Part shown: one piece after another, positions 8,400 through 17,236 of the stretch
Position numbering within the stretch: the first letter of the stretch is position 1
How the letters are laid out: every line of letters starts with the position of its first letter
Source: Pandoraea anhela
Lineage (GTDB): Bacteria; Pseudomonadota; Gammaproteobacteria; Burkholderiales; Burkholderiaceae
Length of the DNA stretch: 64,000 bases
Assembly (NCBI RefSeq): GCF_902459655.1
Contig: NZ_CABPSB010000014.1
Span: forward strand, 93,790-157,789
Direction of reading: 5' to 3'
Translations under genes and position numbers: made by a program
The notes under the pieces: generated by a model
Told to the model about the DNA's origin: nothing
The model's input: only the letters and a program-made list of their open reading frames with translations
Database searches by the model: none

Positions 8400-9476
8400 T
8401 CAGAACAGGTGACGGATGCCGGCCATCACGCCCACGCGCGTCGCGCTGTGTACGCTTGTCACCGGCGTTCCAGCCCAGTATTCGGTCTCCCGTCCGACGG
8501 CGCCACCGCGCGCAAAGGTGGCGTCGGCCTCCAGAAAGAGGCTGGTTCGTTTCGACAGGGCATAATCCGCCACCGCCGATACCGCGTCGGCGTTGCCTCC
8601 CCCGAGAGGAATGGGGGTGGACTGGAACTGCGTCGTGACATTCCCGCTTTGGTGGTAGCGGTAATAGGCGCCCGAGAGATGCAGGGCGGGAGTGATCCGA
8701 TAGCCGAGACCGACGAAGGCAATATCGAAATGCGCGTTGGGATGGGTTTCGCGGCGGCCCATGTAACCGGCGTAGCCCGTGGCGTCGCCGACCACGTAGG
8801 ACACGCCGACGGAGACGTTGTGCAGCGTCGTGTCGCCGGTGCCCGGGCGTTGCTGGTCGTAGGCGACGCCGACGGCGAACGGGCCTTGCTGGTACATCAG
8901 GCCGCCGCCGAACGTCGCACCGCGCACCATGCTGCCGGGCTGACCACCCACGCCGTAGTCGAGCTGAACGCTCAGCGGGCCGAGCGTCTTTTTGTAGACC
9001 ACACTGTTGTTGACGCGGTAGCCCTGGAAAAAGATATCGCCGCCGGTGTAGAGCGGGTCCGACCAGAAGTTGCCCCAACTCTGATCGAGCGGGTTGAACG
9101 ACCAGCCGATGTTGTTCAGCGCGTTGTACTGACGGCCGAAGGTCAGGGCGCCCCAATCGCCGGATAAGCCGACGTACGCCTGACGTCCGAACAGCGCGTT
9201 GTATGCGGTCTTGCCATCGTTGGTGCCGAAGCCGTTTTCGAGGAGGAAGACGGCCTTGTTGCCGCCGCCCAGATCTTCGTCGCCTTTGAGCCCCCAGCGG
9301 CTGCCGCCGATGCCGCTGGAGACCACTTCGGCCTGATCGTGGTGAAGGCCGTCGATGTTCGACGTATACCGCACGGCGGTGCTGATCACTCCGTATAACG
9401 TCACGTTGGATTGCGCGAACGACACGGCGGGCAACAGCGCGCCCGCCAGCAGCCAGAGGCTGGCCGGTTTCCTCAT
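8400..9476 (-). CDS. Gram-negative trimeric porin (OmpC/Porin_4 type)
   Basis: The 358-residue outer-membrane general porin has a signal peptide at about residues 1-21 (MRKPASLWLLAGALLPAVSFA) and a mature start QSNVTLYGVIS typical of Burkholderiaceae porins. It also has the DLGGGNKAVFLLENGF constriction-region block and a terminal phenylalanine (RHLF) for BAM recognition. A strong Shine-Dalgarno (GAGGAG) precedes the ATG at 9476. It lies 71 bases downstream of the reductase gene of the carnitine cluster in the same direction. It may therefore serve uptake of the same substrate, but that is inferred from position only. Confidence 0.93.
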   Translation of the reverse strand: MRKPASLWLLAGALLPAVSFAQSNVTLYGVISTAVRYTSNIDGLHHDQAEVVSSGIGGSRWGLKGDEDLGGGNKAVFLLENGFGTNDGKTAYNALFGRQAYVGLSGDWGALTFGRQYNALNNIGWSFNPLDQSWGNFWSDPLYTGGDIFFQGYRVNNSVVYKKTLGPLSVQLDYGVGGQPGSMVRGATFGGGLMYQQGPFAVGVAYDQQRPGTGDTTLHNVSVGVSYVVGDATGYAGYMGRRETHPNAHFDIAFVGLGYRITPALHLSGAYYRYHQSGNVTTQFQSTPIPLGGGNADAVSAVADYALSKRTSLFLEADATFARGGAVGRETEYWAGTPVTSVHSATRVGVMAGIRHLF

Positions 9477-9547
9477 GAGAGTCTCCTCGGGGGGATCGTG
9501 GCCAGCATGCGAGCGCTGGCTCTCGTTATCGTTTGGGTTCGTCCCGG

Positions 9548-10537
9548 TCAGAGGTCGAGGACCAGCTTGCCGCCCTTGGCGCGCGACACGCAGATCATCA
9601 TCGTCTTCTGTGCCGCTTTCTCTTTGTCGCTCAGGTACTGGTCGAAGTGGACGACCTCGCCTTCCAGAACGCGGGTTTCGCAGGTGCCGCATACGCCCTC
9701 GCGGCAAAGGCATTCGACGGGGACGTCGCCGTCGCGCTCGATGGCCTTCAAAATCGATTCTCCCGCGCCGACCACGACAGTTTTCCCCGACTTCGCCAGC
9801 ACGACGGTGAAGGCGTCGCCGGCTTGCTCGGGGGCGGCGAACTGTTCCCAGTGCACGCGCGACGGCGCCAGACCGATGTCCTGCGCCGCCTGGCGCACGG
9901 CTGCGATCAATGCAGCGGGTCCGCAGACATAGACATGGGCGCCGGGGGCCATTGCGCCGAGCAGGCCAGGAAAGTCGAGCTTCTGGCCTTTGCTGTCGAC
10001 ATAAAAACGGACGTTTGTCGCGGGGCTCGCGTCGGCGGGCGTGCGCGTGAGTGCTGTCAGTTCGTCGCGAAACGCGCCGTGCTCATCCGCACGGAATGCA
10101 TAGTGCAGCTCGTGGGACGCCCCACGCTTGCGCAATTCGTGCATTTGCGACATGAAGGGCGTAATGCCGATGCCGCCTGCGATCAAAACATGGTGATGCG
10201 CGCTCGCGTCGAGCGCGAAAAGGTTGTTCGGCGTCGTGATGGTGAGCGAGTCGCCTTCGGCCACCTTGTCGTGCAGAAACGCCGAGCCGCCTTTCGAATT
10301 CTCCTCGCGCCGCACCCCGATCTGATAGCTGCCGAGCGCGTCGGGTGAACTCATCAGGGAATAGGCGTTGTTGTACTGACGCTCGCCATCTCGTATTTGC
10401 ACAATGACGTGGCTGCCGCCGGAGAACGGCGGCAGTTCGCTGCCGTCCGCCGCTTCGACGGTGAAGCGCTTGATCAGCGGTGTCACACGCTCGATGCGCG
10501 AAACCCGCACCTGGAGGGTCTGGTAGGTATTTCCCAT
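9548..10537 (-). CDS. cntB: Carnitine monooxygenase reductase subunit (CntB/YeaX-like)
   Basis: The 329-residue ferredoxin-NAD(P) reductase belongs to the phthalate-dioxygenase-reductase class. It has a flavin/NAD module (AYSLMSSP; AGGIGITPFMSQM; VCGPAALI) and a C-terminal plant-type 2Fe-2S domain with Cys278, Cys283, Cys286 and Cys316 (CREGVCGTC ... CVSR). It would pass electrons from NAD(P)H to the CntA-like oxygenase. The gene is in the same strand cluster as the oxygenase, with an aldehyde dehydrogenase gene between them. The domain order and neighbours match E. coli yeaX. Specificity for carnitine is inferred from the partner oxygenase. Confidence 0.9.
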   Translation of the reverse strand: MGNTYQTLQVRVSRIERVTPLIKRFTVEAADGSELPPFSGGSHVIVQIRDGERQYNNAYSLMSSPDALGSYQIGVRREENSKGGSAFLHDKVAEGDSLTITTPNNLFALDASAHHHVLIAGGIGITPFMSQMHELRKRGASHELHYAFRADEHGAFRDELTALTRTPADASPATNVRFYVDSKGQKLDFPGLLGAMAPGAHVYVCGPAALIAAVRQAAQDIGLAPSRVHWEQFAAPEQAGDAFTVVLAKSGKTVVVGAGESILKAIERDGDVPVECLCREGVCGTCETRVLEGEVVHFDQYLSDKEKAAQKTMMICVSRAKGGKLVLDL

Positions 10538-10567
10538 GCTGCTGTCGTCCCGGTGTGCCGTAGCGCG

Positions 10568-12016
10568 TTACAGCGCTATGCAAAGGTATTTCATCTCGAG
10601 GTAATCCTCGATGCCGTACTTCGAACCTTCTCGGCCCAGTCCCGACTGTTTTACGCCGCCAAACGGCGCTACCTCGTTCGAGATCAGGCCCGTGTTGATG
10701 CCGACCATGCCGTACTCCAGTTGCTCGGCCACGCGCCACACACGCCCGATGTCACGGCTGAAGAAGTAGGCCGCCAGTCCGTAGATGGTGTCGTTGGCCA
10801 TGCGCACGACGTCGGCTTCCGACGTGAAGCGCACCACCGGCGAGACCGGGCCGAAGATTTCCTCGTCGAGCACACGCATGCCGGGCTTGACGTCGGCGAG
10901 CACCGTCGGCGCGAAAAACTGTGAGCCGGCTTCGTGAACACTGCCGCCGATCGCCACGCGCGCCCCTTTGCTCACGGCGTCCGCCACCAGTTCGCTTACT
11001 TTGGCGAGCGCCTTGTCGGTGATGAGCGGGCCGATTTCGCTGCCTGCCGTGAAGCCGTTGCCCACGCGCAGGCTGGCGACCTTCTTCACATAACGCTCGA
11101 CGAAGGTGTCATACACCGCATCGTGAATGTAGAGACGATTCACGCACACGCAGGTCTGCCCGGCGTTGCGGTACTTCGCCTGGACCGCGCCTTCGACCGC
11201 CGCATCGATGTCGGCGTTGTCGAACACGATGAACGGCGCGTTGCCGCCCAACTCCAGCGAGACTTTCTTGACCGTGCCGGCGCACTGTTGCATCAGCAAG
11301 CGTCCGACGGGCGTGGAGCCGGTGAATGACAGCTTGCGCACCAGCGGATGCCCGGTGAACTGGCTGCCAATGGCGGTCGCATCGCCGGTGACGACGTTCA
11401 GCACCCCCGCCGGAATGCCCGCACGCAACGCGAGGTCGGCCAGCGCGAGTGCGCTGAAAGGCGTCTCGTTGGCGGGCTTGACCACCATCGTGCAGCCGGC
11501 CGCCAGCGCAGGCGCAGCCTTGCGGGCGATCATCGCTGCCGGGAAGTTCCAGGGCGTGATGGCCGCGCACACACCGATCGGCTCGCGTACCACAAGCAGG
11601 CGCTTGTCCGTGGTCGGGGAGGGGATGACGTCGCCATACAGGCGCTTGGCTTCCTCGCCGAACCACTCGATGAACGACGCGGCATAACGCACTTCGCCAC
11701 GGGCTTCGGCCAGCGGCTTGCCTTGCTCGCGCGTCATGATGGCGGCCAGATCGTCCTCGTTGTCGATGATGAGTTCGAACCACTTGCGCAGCAGCCCGGC
11801 GCGCTCCTTGGCGGGGCGCGCTTTCCAGGCCGGCAGCGCGGCATGGGCGGCGTCGATGGCGGCCACCGCGCCGGCCTCGCGCATCAGCGGCACGGTGCCG
11901 ACCGGCTCGCCGGTGGCGGGGTCGAAGACAGCGACGGTGGCGGCGTCGTGGGCGTCGGTCCATTCCGCGCCGATCAGCGCCTGCTGGCGGAACAACGAGT
12001 TGTCCTTGAGTTGCAT
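10568..12016 (-). CDS. NAD(P)-dependent succinate/malic semialdehyde dehydrogenase
   Basis: The 482-residue aldehyde dehydrogenase is of the GabD type, with catalytic Cys289 (NAGQTCVC) and Glu255 (LELGGNAP), the cofactor loop FTGSTPVGR and the usual family length. By sequence alone one would call it succinate-semialdehyde dehydrogenase. Its place between the CntA-like oxygenase and CntB-like reductase genes makes malic semialdehyde, the other product of carnitine cleavage, the more likely substrate, giving malate. ATG 12016 was chosen because the family starts at this point; the frame runs on upstream. A 30-bp gap separates it from the reductase gene. Confidence 0.92.
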   Translation of the reverse strand: MQLKDNSLFRQQALIGAEWTDAHDAATVAVFDPATGEPVGTVPLMREAGAVAAIDAAHAALPAWKARPAKERAGLLRKWFELIIDNEDDLAAIMTREQGKPLAEARGEVRYAASFIEWFGEEAKRLYGDVIPSPTTDKRLLVVREPIGVCAAITPWNFPAAMIARKAAPALAAGCTMVVKPANETPFSALALADLALRAGIPAGVLNVVTGDATAIGSQFTGHPLVRKLSFTGSTPVGRLLMQQCAGTVKKVSLELGGNAPFIVFDNADIDAAVEGAVQAKYRNAGQTCVCVNRLYIHDAVYDTFVERYVKKVASLRVGNGFTAGSEIGPLITDKALAKVSELVADAVSKGARVAIGGSVHEAGSQFFAPTVLADVKPGMRVLDEEIFGPVSPVVRFTSEADVVRMANDTIYGLAAYFFSRDIGRVWRVAEQLEYGMVGINTGLISNEVAPFGGVKQSGLGREGSKYGIEDYLEMKYLCIAL

Positions 12017-12082
12017 TTGTCTTGTCTCTGTTTGGGCATTGGCGCTGCGCACCCGCGCACGCAAGGCGCGGGCGCAACGGCT

Positions 12083-13219
12083 TTAGACGCCTTCGTATTC
12101 CTTGGCGACCTTGCGATGGAAATGCACGATGCCGTGCTCGCTGATGCCACTGCGTTGGCGATCGACCATGATGCGTCCCTGGCCGCGATAGCCGCGCGAT
12201 TTCAGACCCTTCTGAACGCTTTCCACGAGACGCAGGTCTTCCGGGCGGAATACGTCGCGATACCACTCGACCAACTTCTGCTGGTCGGGTGTCAGCGTCT
12301 TGTTCAGGAAGTAGACGTCGTAGTGCTGAAGCGTGACTTCGGCGCTTACCGGAAACTCGTAGATCACGGTCATGAAGTTCGCGCCGGGCGGCACGTTGAA
12401 CATGGTGCACGGCCAGGCCCAGAAGCCGCTGAAGCTCGGATCCTTCACGGATTCATCCAGCTTGAAAGACTTCTCCGACGATTTGGCGTGACCGAACTGG
12501 AGGGTCCAGTTGCCGTGCAGGGTGTGTTGGTAACGATCGACCTGTACCGAATCCGAGAAGCCGGGGTGCGCCGGGCCGCAGTGGTAGCACTCCATGTAGT
12601 TGTCGACGATGGACTTCCAGTTGGCAGGCGTCTCGGTGACGAAGCGAGCGCCGAGGTGGAGGTCGTCGATCACCGGGCAGGCGGCGCGCATTCTGGCTTC
12701 CAGGCCGGGGAGCTGTTCTTCCACCGAACCGGCGTTCGGGTTCAGGTTGATGAAGACGAAGCCCGCGTATTCCTCGACCTTGACCGGCACCAGACTGGAC
12801 TTGCTCTTATCGAAGTTGGGCACGTTGTCGCAATTGCGCGCCAGCGCCAGTTCGCCGTCGAGCTTGAAGGTCCAGGCGTGATACGGACAGGTGATGACGT
12901 TCTTCGCGCGGCCGCTACCTTGCAGCAGTTGATGGCCGCGGTGCGGGCAAACGTTGTAAAAAGCGCGCAACACGCCTTCGCGGTCGCGAAGCACGACGAT
13001 GCTCTCCCCGATGATCTCGCGCGTCACATAGTCGTTGGATTCGGCCAGTTCGCTGCGGTGAGCCACGCAGATCCAGGTATCGGCGAAGATTTTTTCCTTC
13101 TCGTAATCGAAGACGGCGTCCTTGGTGTAGTAAGACGCAGGCAAGGTCCAGGCGTTTTCGTCGTCCGCACAGAAGTTGGCCGGCAACTTGACGGCGGCAT
13201 TGTCGAGAGTCTTCTCCAT
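12083..13219 (-). CDS. cntA: Carnitine monooxygenase oxygenase subunit (CntA/YeaW-like)
   Basis: The 378-residue Rieske non-heme iron oxygenase has Rieske ligands Cys91, His93, Cys111 and His114 (CPHRGH ... CPYHAW). The mononuclear iron site is formed by His213, His218 and probably Asp328. The bridging residue is Glu210 in NYMECYHCGPAH. Glutamate instead of the common aspartate at this position is a hallmark of CntA/YeaW enzymes. The enzyme oxidises L-carnitine to trimethylamine and malic semialdehyde. AAAGGAAA lies just before ATG 13219, which decides the start against a slightly longer frame. The BCCT carrier gene upstream and the reductase downstream fit the assignment. Confidence 0.93.
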   Translation of the reverse strand: MEKTLDNAAVKLPANFCADDENAWTLPASYYTKDAVFDYEKEKIFADTWICVAHRSELAESNDYVTREIIGESIVVLRDREGVLRAFYNVCPHRGHQLLQGSGRAKNVITCPYHAWTFKLDGELALARNCDNVPNFDKSKSSLVPVKVEEYAGFVFINLNPNAGSVEEQLPGLEARMRAACPVIDDLHLGARFVTETPANWKSIVDNYMECYHCGPAHPGFSDSVQVDRYQHTLHGNWTLQFGHAKSSEKSFKLDESVKDPSFSGFWAWPCTMFNVPPGANFMTVIYEFPVSAEVTLQHYDVYFLNKTLTPDQQKLVEWYRDVFRPEDLRLVESVQKGLKSRGYRGQGRIMVDRQRSGISEHGIVHFHRKVAKEYEGV

Positions 13220-13341
13220 GATCACGTTTCCTTTGTTAATCGTGGGTTTCAAGTTAATTGTTGTTTAACGCAGTGTTCAAAGAAAATGCCTCGGCGGGCA
13301 TGAGAAAAGCGTGTGTCTGTGGTATTCGCGCGGCGTGCCGG

Positions 13342-14955
13342 TCAAACGCTCTCGGTCGACCTGACACCCGAGACTGTCGTGTCCGGTTGGGGCGACACGA
13401 CGCCGTGCGCGGCGTCTTGCCGGGCGGCTTCGATCAGATGTGCCGGCGTGTCGGCGTGGTCCTGAATCAGCCAGCGGAACAGGCCGAAAATCTTGATGGC
13501 GAGGATGACGAGGAACGGAATGGCGGTGAGCACCACGGCTGTCTTCATCGTGTCGAGCGAGGCCTTGATGAACAGCATGGCCAGCGGCACCAGCGTGAGC
13601 ATCACGCACCAGAACACGCGGCTGGTCGGGGACGGATCTTGCCCTTCGCGCAGATTGCGCGTGGTGGTGGCGGCCACGGCGTAGGCCACGGCGTCGACGT
13701 GCGCAGCGAGGAAGATGATCATGATGACCAGGTAGAAGGCGAGGAATGCCTTGCCGGCCGGCAGTGCGCTCAACAGCATCTCCACGGCCGTCTCACCACC
13801 GTGTTCCTTCAGAATGCGCGGTACATCGATGGCGCCCGACAGGAACTGATGCATGCTGTAACTCTCCAGCGCACCGAAGAAAAACCAGCATCCGACGCTG
13901 CCACCGAGCAACAGGGCATAGATGACTTCTTTGATTTTGCGGCCCTTTGACACACGTGCCACGAACATCGCCACGCCGGGCGAGTAGGACACCCACCAAA
14001 GCCAGTAGAACACCGTCCAGCTTCGGCTGAACGCGCCGTCACCCGTGGGATCGGTGAACAGACTCATGTGGATGTAGTTCTGCAACATCAGCCCAAGGCC
14101 GTTGACGATATTGTTGCCGGCGAACAAGGTCGGTCCGATGACGAACACGACGGCAGCCAGCAGCAAGGCGCCCCAGCAGACCATATGGCTCAGGCGCTGC
14201 ATACCGCCGGCGATGCCGACATAAGCGCTCGCCGAAAAAAGCACGGACACGCCGACGATCACGATCCACTGGGTGGTGAACGTATCGGGCACACCGAACA
14301 AGCCGGACAGGCCACGTGTAAACGTCGAGGCGGTGAGGGCGATGGAAACGGTCAGCGCGCCGAACATCGTCAGCAGGAAAATCAGGTCGACGACACGCCC
14401 GACGGGGCCGGTGGCGCGGAAACCCGTGACTGCCTCCACGATGGACGCGAGGTTCAAGCCCTTGTTCTTACGCACATGGAAGTGGTAAGCCATCGCCAGC
14501 GAGGGCAGCGCATACACCGCCCAGGCACTCAGTCCCCAATGAAAGAACGAGTAACTGATGGAGTATTCGAGCGCCTCGCGCGTGCCTGTGGGCAGGTTCA
14601 GGCCGGGTGACTGGTAGTAATAAACCCACTCCATCACGCCCCAATACATCGTGGAGGATCCCATGCCCGCGCAGATGAACATGAACACCCATGAGAGCGT
14701 GGCGTACTCGGGTTTGCCTTCACCCAGACGCACGTTGCCGTACTTGCTGAAAGCCAGCGCCACGCAGGCGATGACGCATCCAAAGACGAAGATCTGAACC
14801 AGCGATCCGAACGATCGTGTGGACCATTCGAAAAGCCATGACGCGGTGGTCGCCGCCGCGGTGGGCCAGCGGACCATGGCGATGACGGTAATGAGCACGG
14901 CGCTAAGCGTGCAGACGGTAAGGAATCCGTCGCGGTGGGGGGCCGACGTTTTCAA
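13342..14955 (-). CDS. BCCT-family betaine/carnitine/choline transporter (YeaV-like)
   Basis: The 537-residue secondary transporter has about twelve membrane helices. The BCCT signature is clear ([20 protein letters not shown], about residues 306-325), as is the [14 protein letters not shown] segment in helix 3. The start codon is TTG at 14955, supported by a strong Shine-Dalgarno (GGAGGAG) six bases before it. It leads the carnitine cluster and is divergent from the DmlR-like gene, as yeaV relates to the yeaT region in E. coli. It should bring in carnitine or a related quaternary amine. A 122-base gap with a TTAA-rich stretch separates it from cntA, so a second promoter is possible there. 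Confidence 0.92.
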   Translation of the reverse strand: MKTSAPHRDGFLTVCTLSAVLITVIAMVRWPTAAATTASWLFEWSTRSFGSLVQIFVFGCVIACVALAFSKYGNVRLGEGKPEYATLSWVFMFICAGMGSSTMYWGVMEWVYYYQSPGLNLPTGTREALEYSISYSFFHWGLSAWAVYALPSLAMAYHFHVRKNKGLNLASIVEAVTGFRATGPVGRVVDLIFLLTMFGALTVSIALTASTFTRGLSGLFGVPDTFTTQWIVIVGVSVLFSASAYVGIAGGMQRLSHMVCWGALLLAAVVFVIGPTLFAGNNIVNGLGLMLQNYIHMSLFTDPTGDGAFSRSWTVFYWLWWVSYSPGVAMFVARVSKGRKIKEVIYALLLGGSVGCWFFFGALESYSMHQFLSGAIDVPRILKEHGGETAVEMLLSALPAGKAFLAFYLVIMIIFLAAHVDAVAYAVAATTTRNLREGQDPSPTSRVFWCVMLTLVPLAMLFIKASLDTMKTAVVLTAIPFLVILAIKIFGLFRWLIQDHADTPAHLIEAARQDAAHGVVSPQPDTTVSGVRSTESV

Positions 14956-15054
14956 AGTGTCTCCTCCGATGCGTCTTGGCGCATTGGTAGTTTGTTGTGA
15001 AGCTTGCTCGCCCCGGCCCGGGCTTTGCCCGTAGCACGATATCTGGCTTGCGTA

Positions 15055-15092
15055 TTGTTAACTATAAGTTTACAGTAACTTATAGTTAACAA
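15055..15092. promoter_or_regulatory. Perfect inverted repeat, likely operator of the carnitine cluster
   Basis: Two perfect 16-bp arms (TTGTTAACTATAAGTT and its complement) flank a TACAGT spacer. The element sits 100 bases upstream of the BCCT start and about 250 bases upstream of the divergent LysR gene. Its symmetry, AT content and position fit the binding site of a dimeric or tetrameric regulator such as the adjacent DmlR-like protein. The sequence around it is GC-rich, so the element stands out. The rest of 14956-15338 shows no coding region. Confidence 0.8.
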
Positions 15093-15338
15093 AAATTCTA
15101 GGCGAGATTCTGGACGTGCACAAGCTCCGCGGTTAAAAAATTAGGGGTGATTCAGCTTAGTCCAGCGTGGTCTAGCGTGGTTGATGCCGTCGCCGGAGAG
15201 GGCGGCTATGTGAACCGCAGTGTACAGAGGTAAGTCATGGTGAGAATGCGCCTGGGCCGGTAGTCGGACACGCATCGAGGATGCCGGGAAATGTGGCGCA
15301 AATCATCCGTATGACCGTGGACACAGGAAACACGTATC

Positions 15339-16250
15339 GTGAACAATCTGCCTCCGATGGAAGATCTTCGGGTGTTCTGCCTGGTCGCGCAGCGCGCCAG
15401 TTTTGCCGCTGCTGCGGAGGAACTGGGTAGTTCGCCCGCTTATGTCAGCAAGCGTGTCAAGGCGCTGGAGCAAGCGATGGGGGCGCAGTTACTTCACCGC
15501 AGCACGCGCCAGGTATCGCTGACGGAGAATGGCGATCGTGTCTGCCAATGGGCGCGGCATATGCTCGGTGAGATCAGCGAATTGATGGACGACGTCGCGG
15601 CGGGCGGCGCGCCGTGCGGGTTGGTGCGGATCGGTAGCAGCCTGGGGTTTGGCAGACGGCATGTCGCGCCGCTCATTGCGATGTTAAGCGAGCAGTTTCC
15701 GGGGTTGGAAATCCGCTTTGACGTATTCGATAAACTGATCGACCTCGTGGCGGAGGGCGTCGATCTCGATATCCGCATCGGTAACGATATCGCGCCTCAC
15801 CTGATCGCTCGCAAGTTGGCGCGCAACTGGCGAGTGTTATGCGCGGCGCCGTCGTATCTCGCGGCGCGTGGCGTGCCGGACACGCTCGACGCGTTGGCTG
15901 CACACGACTGTCTCGTAACGAAGGAGCGTGACCATCCGTTCGGCATCTGGCGTATGACCGGTGAACCGGGCGAGCGCAACATCAAGGTCGGCGCTCGCCT
16001 GTCGTCCAACCATGGGGAAATCGTCAAAAGTTGGGCGTTGGCCGGGCATGGCATCATGCTGCGCTCGATGTGGGACGTCGCCCCCGACCTCAAGGCCGGT
16101 CGGCTTGTCCATGTGTTGCCGGCATATCGTCAGGATGCCGATGTATGGGCGGTGTACCCTTCACGGCTATCCGGTTCTGCAAGAGTGCGGGCCTGCACGG
16201 AATTTTTCATGCGACATCTCGGGGATGTCGTTCGGGGATCTACGGTATGA
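15339..16250 (+). CDS. LysR-family regulator, DmlR/YeaT-like
   Basis: The 303-residue LysR regulator has its HTH at about residues 8-65 (LRVFCLVAQRASFAAAAEELGSS, SPAYVSKRVKALEQ) and a C-terminal effector domain. The N-terminus (MNNLPPMEDLRVF, start codon GTG with AGGAAA upstream) is close to that of E. coli DmlR. DmlR controls D-malate utilisation next to yeaVWX. Because carnitine cleavage leads to malate, regulation of the divergent carnitine operon is a natural role. Its stop overlaps the start of the next gene (ATGA). Confidence 0.92.
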   Translation: MNNLPPMEDLRVFCLVAQRASFAAAAEELGSSPAYVSKRVKALEQAMGAQLLHRSTRQVSLTENGDRVCQWARHMLGEISELMDDVAAGGAPCGLVRIGSSLGFGRRHVAPLIAMLSEQFPGLEIRFDVFDKLIDLVAEGVDLDIRIGNDIAPHLIARKLARNWRVLCAAPSYLAARGVPDTLDALAAHDCLVTKERDHPFGIWRMTGEPGERNIKVGARLSSNHGEIVKSWALAGHGIMLRSMWDVAPDLKAGRLVHVLPAYRQDADVWAVYPSRLSGSARVRACTEFFMRHLGDVVRGSTV

Positions 16251-17236
16251 CAGAAAACAGCTTTGCATTTCGTCTCAAAGAGTTGCTCGAATATAAAAAA
16301 CTCACGCTGCAGGCGGTGGCGAATGCGCTCAACGTGTCGCGTCCTGCTGTCCATAAGTGGACGAAGGGAGGCGAGATCGATCACGAGAAGGTTCGTAAGC
16401 TCGCGGCATTTCTTGACGTCAACTGGATCTGGCTGCGCTATGGCGAGCAAGCGCAGCAGCAGGCTGAGTCGACGGAGGCGGTGGACATTCCCATGACCGA
16501 TGTGCGGCGTCGTTACACGGCGGAGATCATGGAGAGCGAGGCGCGCATGAAGCTGGCACAGGAGGGGGCTCGCATTGTGACGTGGGAATGGAATCTGATT
16601 ACGGACGGTGTGATTTATTCGTCCAATGTCGAAGCGGTCTACGGTTGGCGAATCGTGGATAACGAGAGCTTCTGGAAGCATGTTTATGCTGACGATGTGC
16701 CGATGATGAATGCGGCTTACGACGAATCGTTGCGTACGGGCGAGGCGCATGAGTTTGATTTTCGGTTGTATCAGCCCGATGGCAGTATCCGATGGATTTC
16801 ATCGCGCGCCACTCCCTTGCGCGAATTGGATGGACGCATCGTCAAAATCGTCGGTATCAGCATGGACAATACGGCGCGAAAGCTTGCCGAGCAGTCGTTG
16901 CGCGATCAGCAAGCGCGGTTTCGGGCGGTGTTCGAGCTAACGTCGGAGGGCATGGCGCTGTTGGACGGGGCGTTGTGCTGCGAGTCCGTCAACACGGCGC
17001 TGTCAGGGATGTTGGGCTACGATGCCGACGCGTTATTGGGTCAAGGATTCGCCGACTGCTTTACCGATGCGGGCGCGCGCCTGCGCAAACTCACGAAAGC
17101 CCGGCCGCGCGCGTCGTTTGACGCCAGGTTGAAACAAAGGGATGGCAGCATGCTCCACGCGAAGGTACGCGCGACGCTTGAGCACAGTGAGGACGGGGGG
17201 GCGTACTACGCGTTGGCTATCTGTGCAGCGGAGTAG
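16247..17236 (+). CDS. XRE-type HTH protein with two PAS domains
   Basis: The 329-residue cytoplasmic protein has a helix-turn-helix at about residues 6-66 (LQAVANALNVSRPAVHKW). A PAS-fold domain follows at about 100-215 (WEWNLITDGVIYSSNVEAVYGW ... RWISSRATPL) and a second PAS domain at about 225-325 (RFRAVFELTSEGMALLDG). There is no kinase, GGDEF or other output domain after the PAS domains. It therefore looks like a sensor-regulator in which DNA binding is the output. It overlaps the LysR stop by ATGA, suggesting coupled synthesis. The combination with a DmlR-like partner is unusual to me, and the signal is unknown. Confidence 0.85.
   Translation: MTENSFAFRLKELLEYKKLTLQAVANALNVSRPAVHKWTKGGEIDHEKVRKLAAFLDVNWIWLRYGEQAQQQAESTEAVDIPMTDVRRRYTAEIMESEARMKLAQEGARIVTWEWNLITDGVIYSSNVEAVYGWRIVDNESFWKHVYADDVPMMNAAYDESLRTGEAHEFDFRLYQPDGSIRWISSRATPLRELDGRIVKIVGISMDNTARKLAEQSLRDQQARFRAVFELTSEGMALLDGALCCESVNTALSGMLGYDADALLGQGFADCFTDAGARLRKLTKARPRASFDARLKQRDGSMLHAKVRATLEHSEDGGAYYALAICAAE

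Noticed and set aside
10568-12016. Calling the dehydrogenase gabD outright
   Set aside because: Sequence fits succinate-semialdehyde dehydrogenase, but there is no gabT and the carnitine context favours malic semialdehyde, so no symbol was assigned.
11348-13303. 651-codon plus-strand frame across the dehydrogenase and CntA region
   Set aside because: It is antisense to two clear enzymes and spans their intergenic gap without matching any gene boundary.
15055-15092. Rho-independent terminator
   Set aside because: Both flanking genes are transcribed away from the element, the stem is AT-rich, and no proper T run follows, so an operator is more likely.
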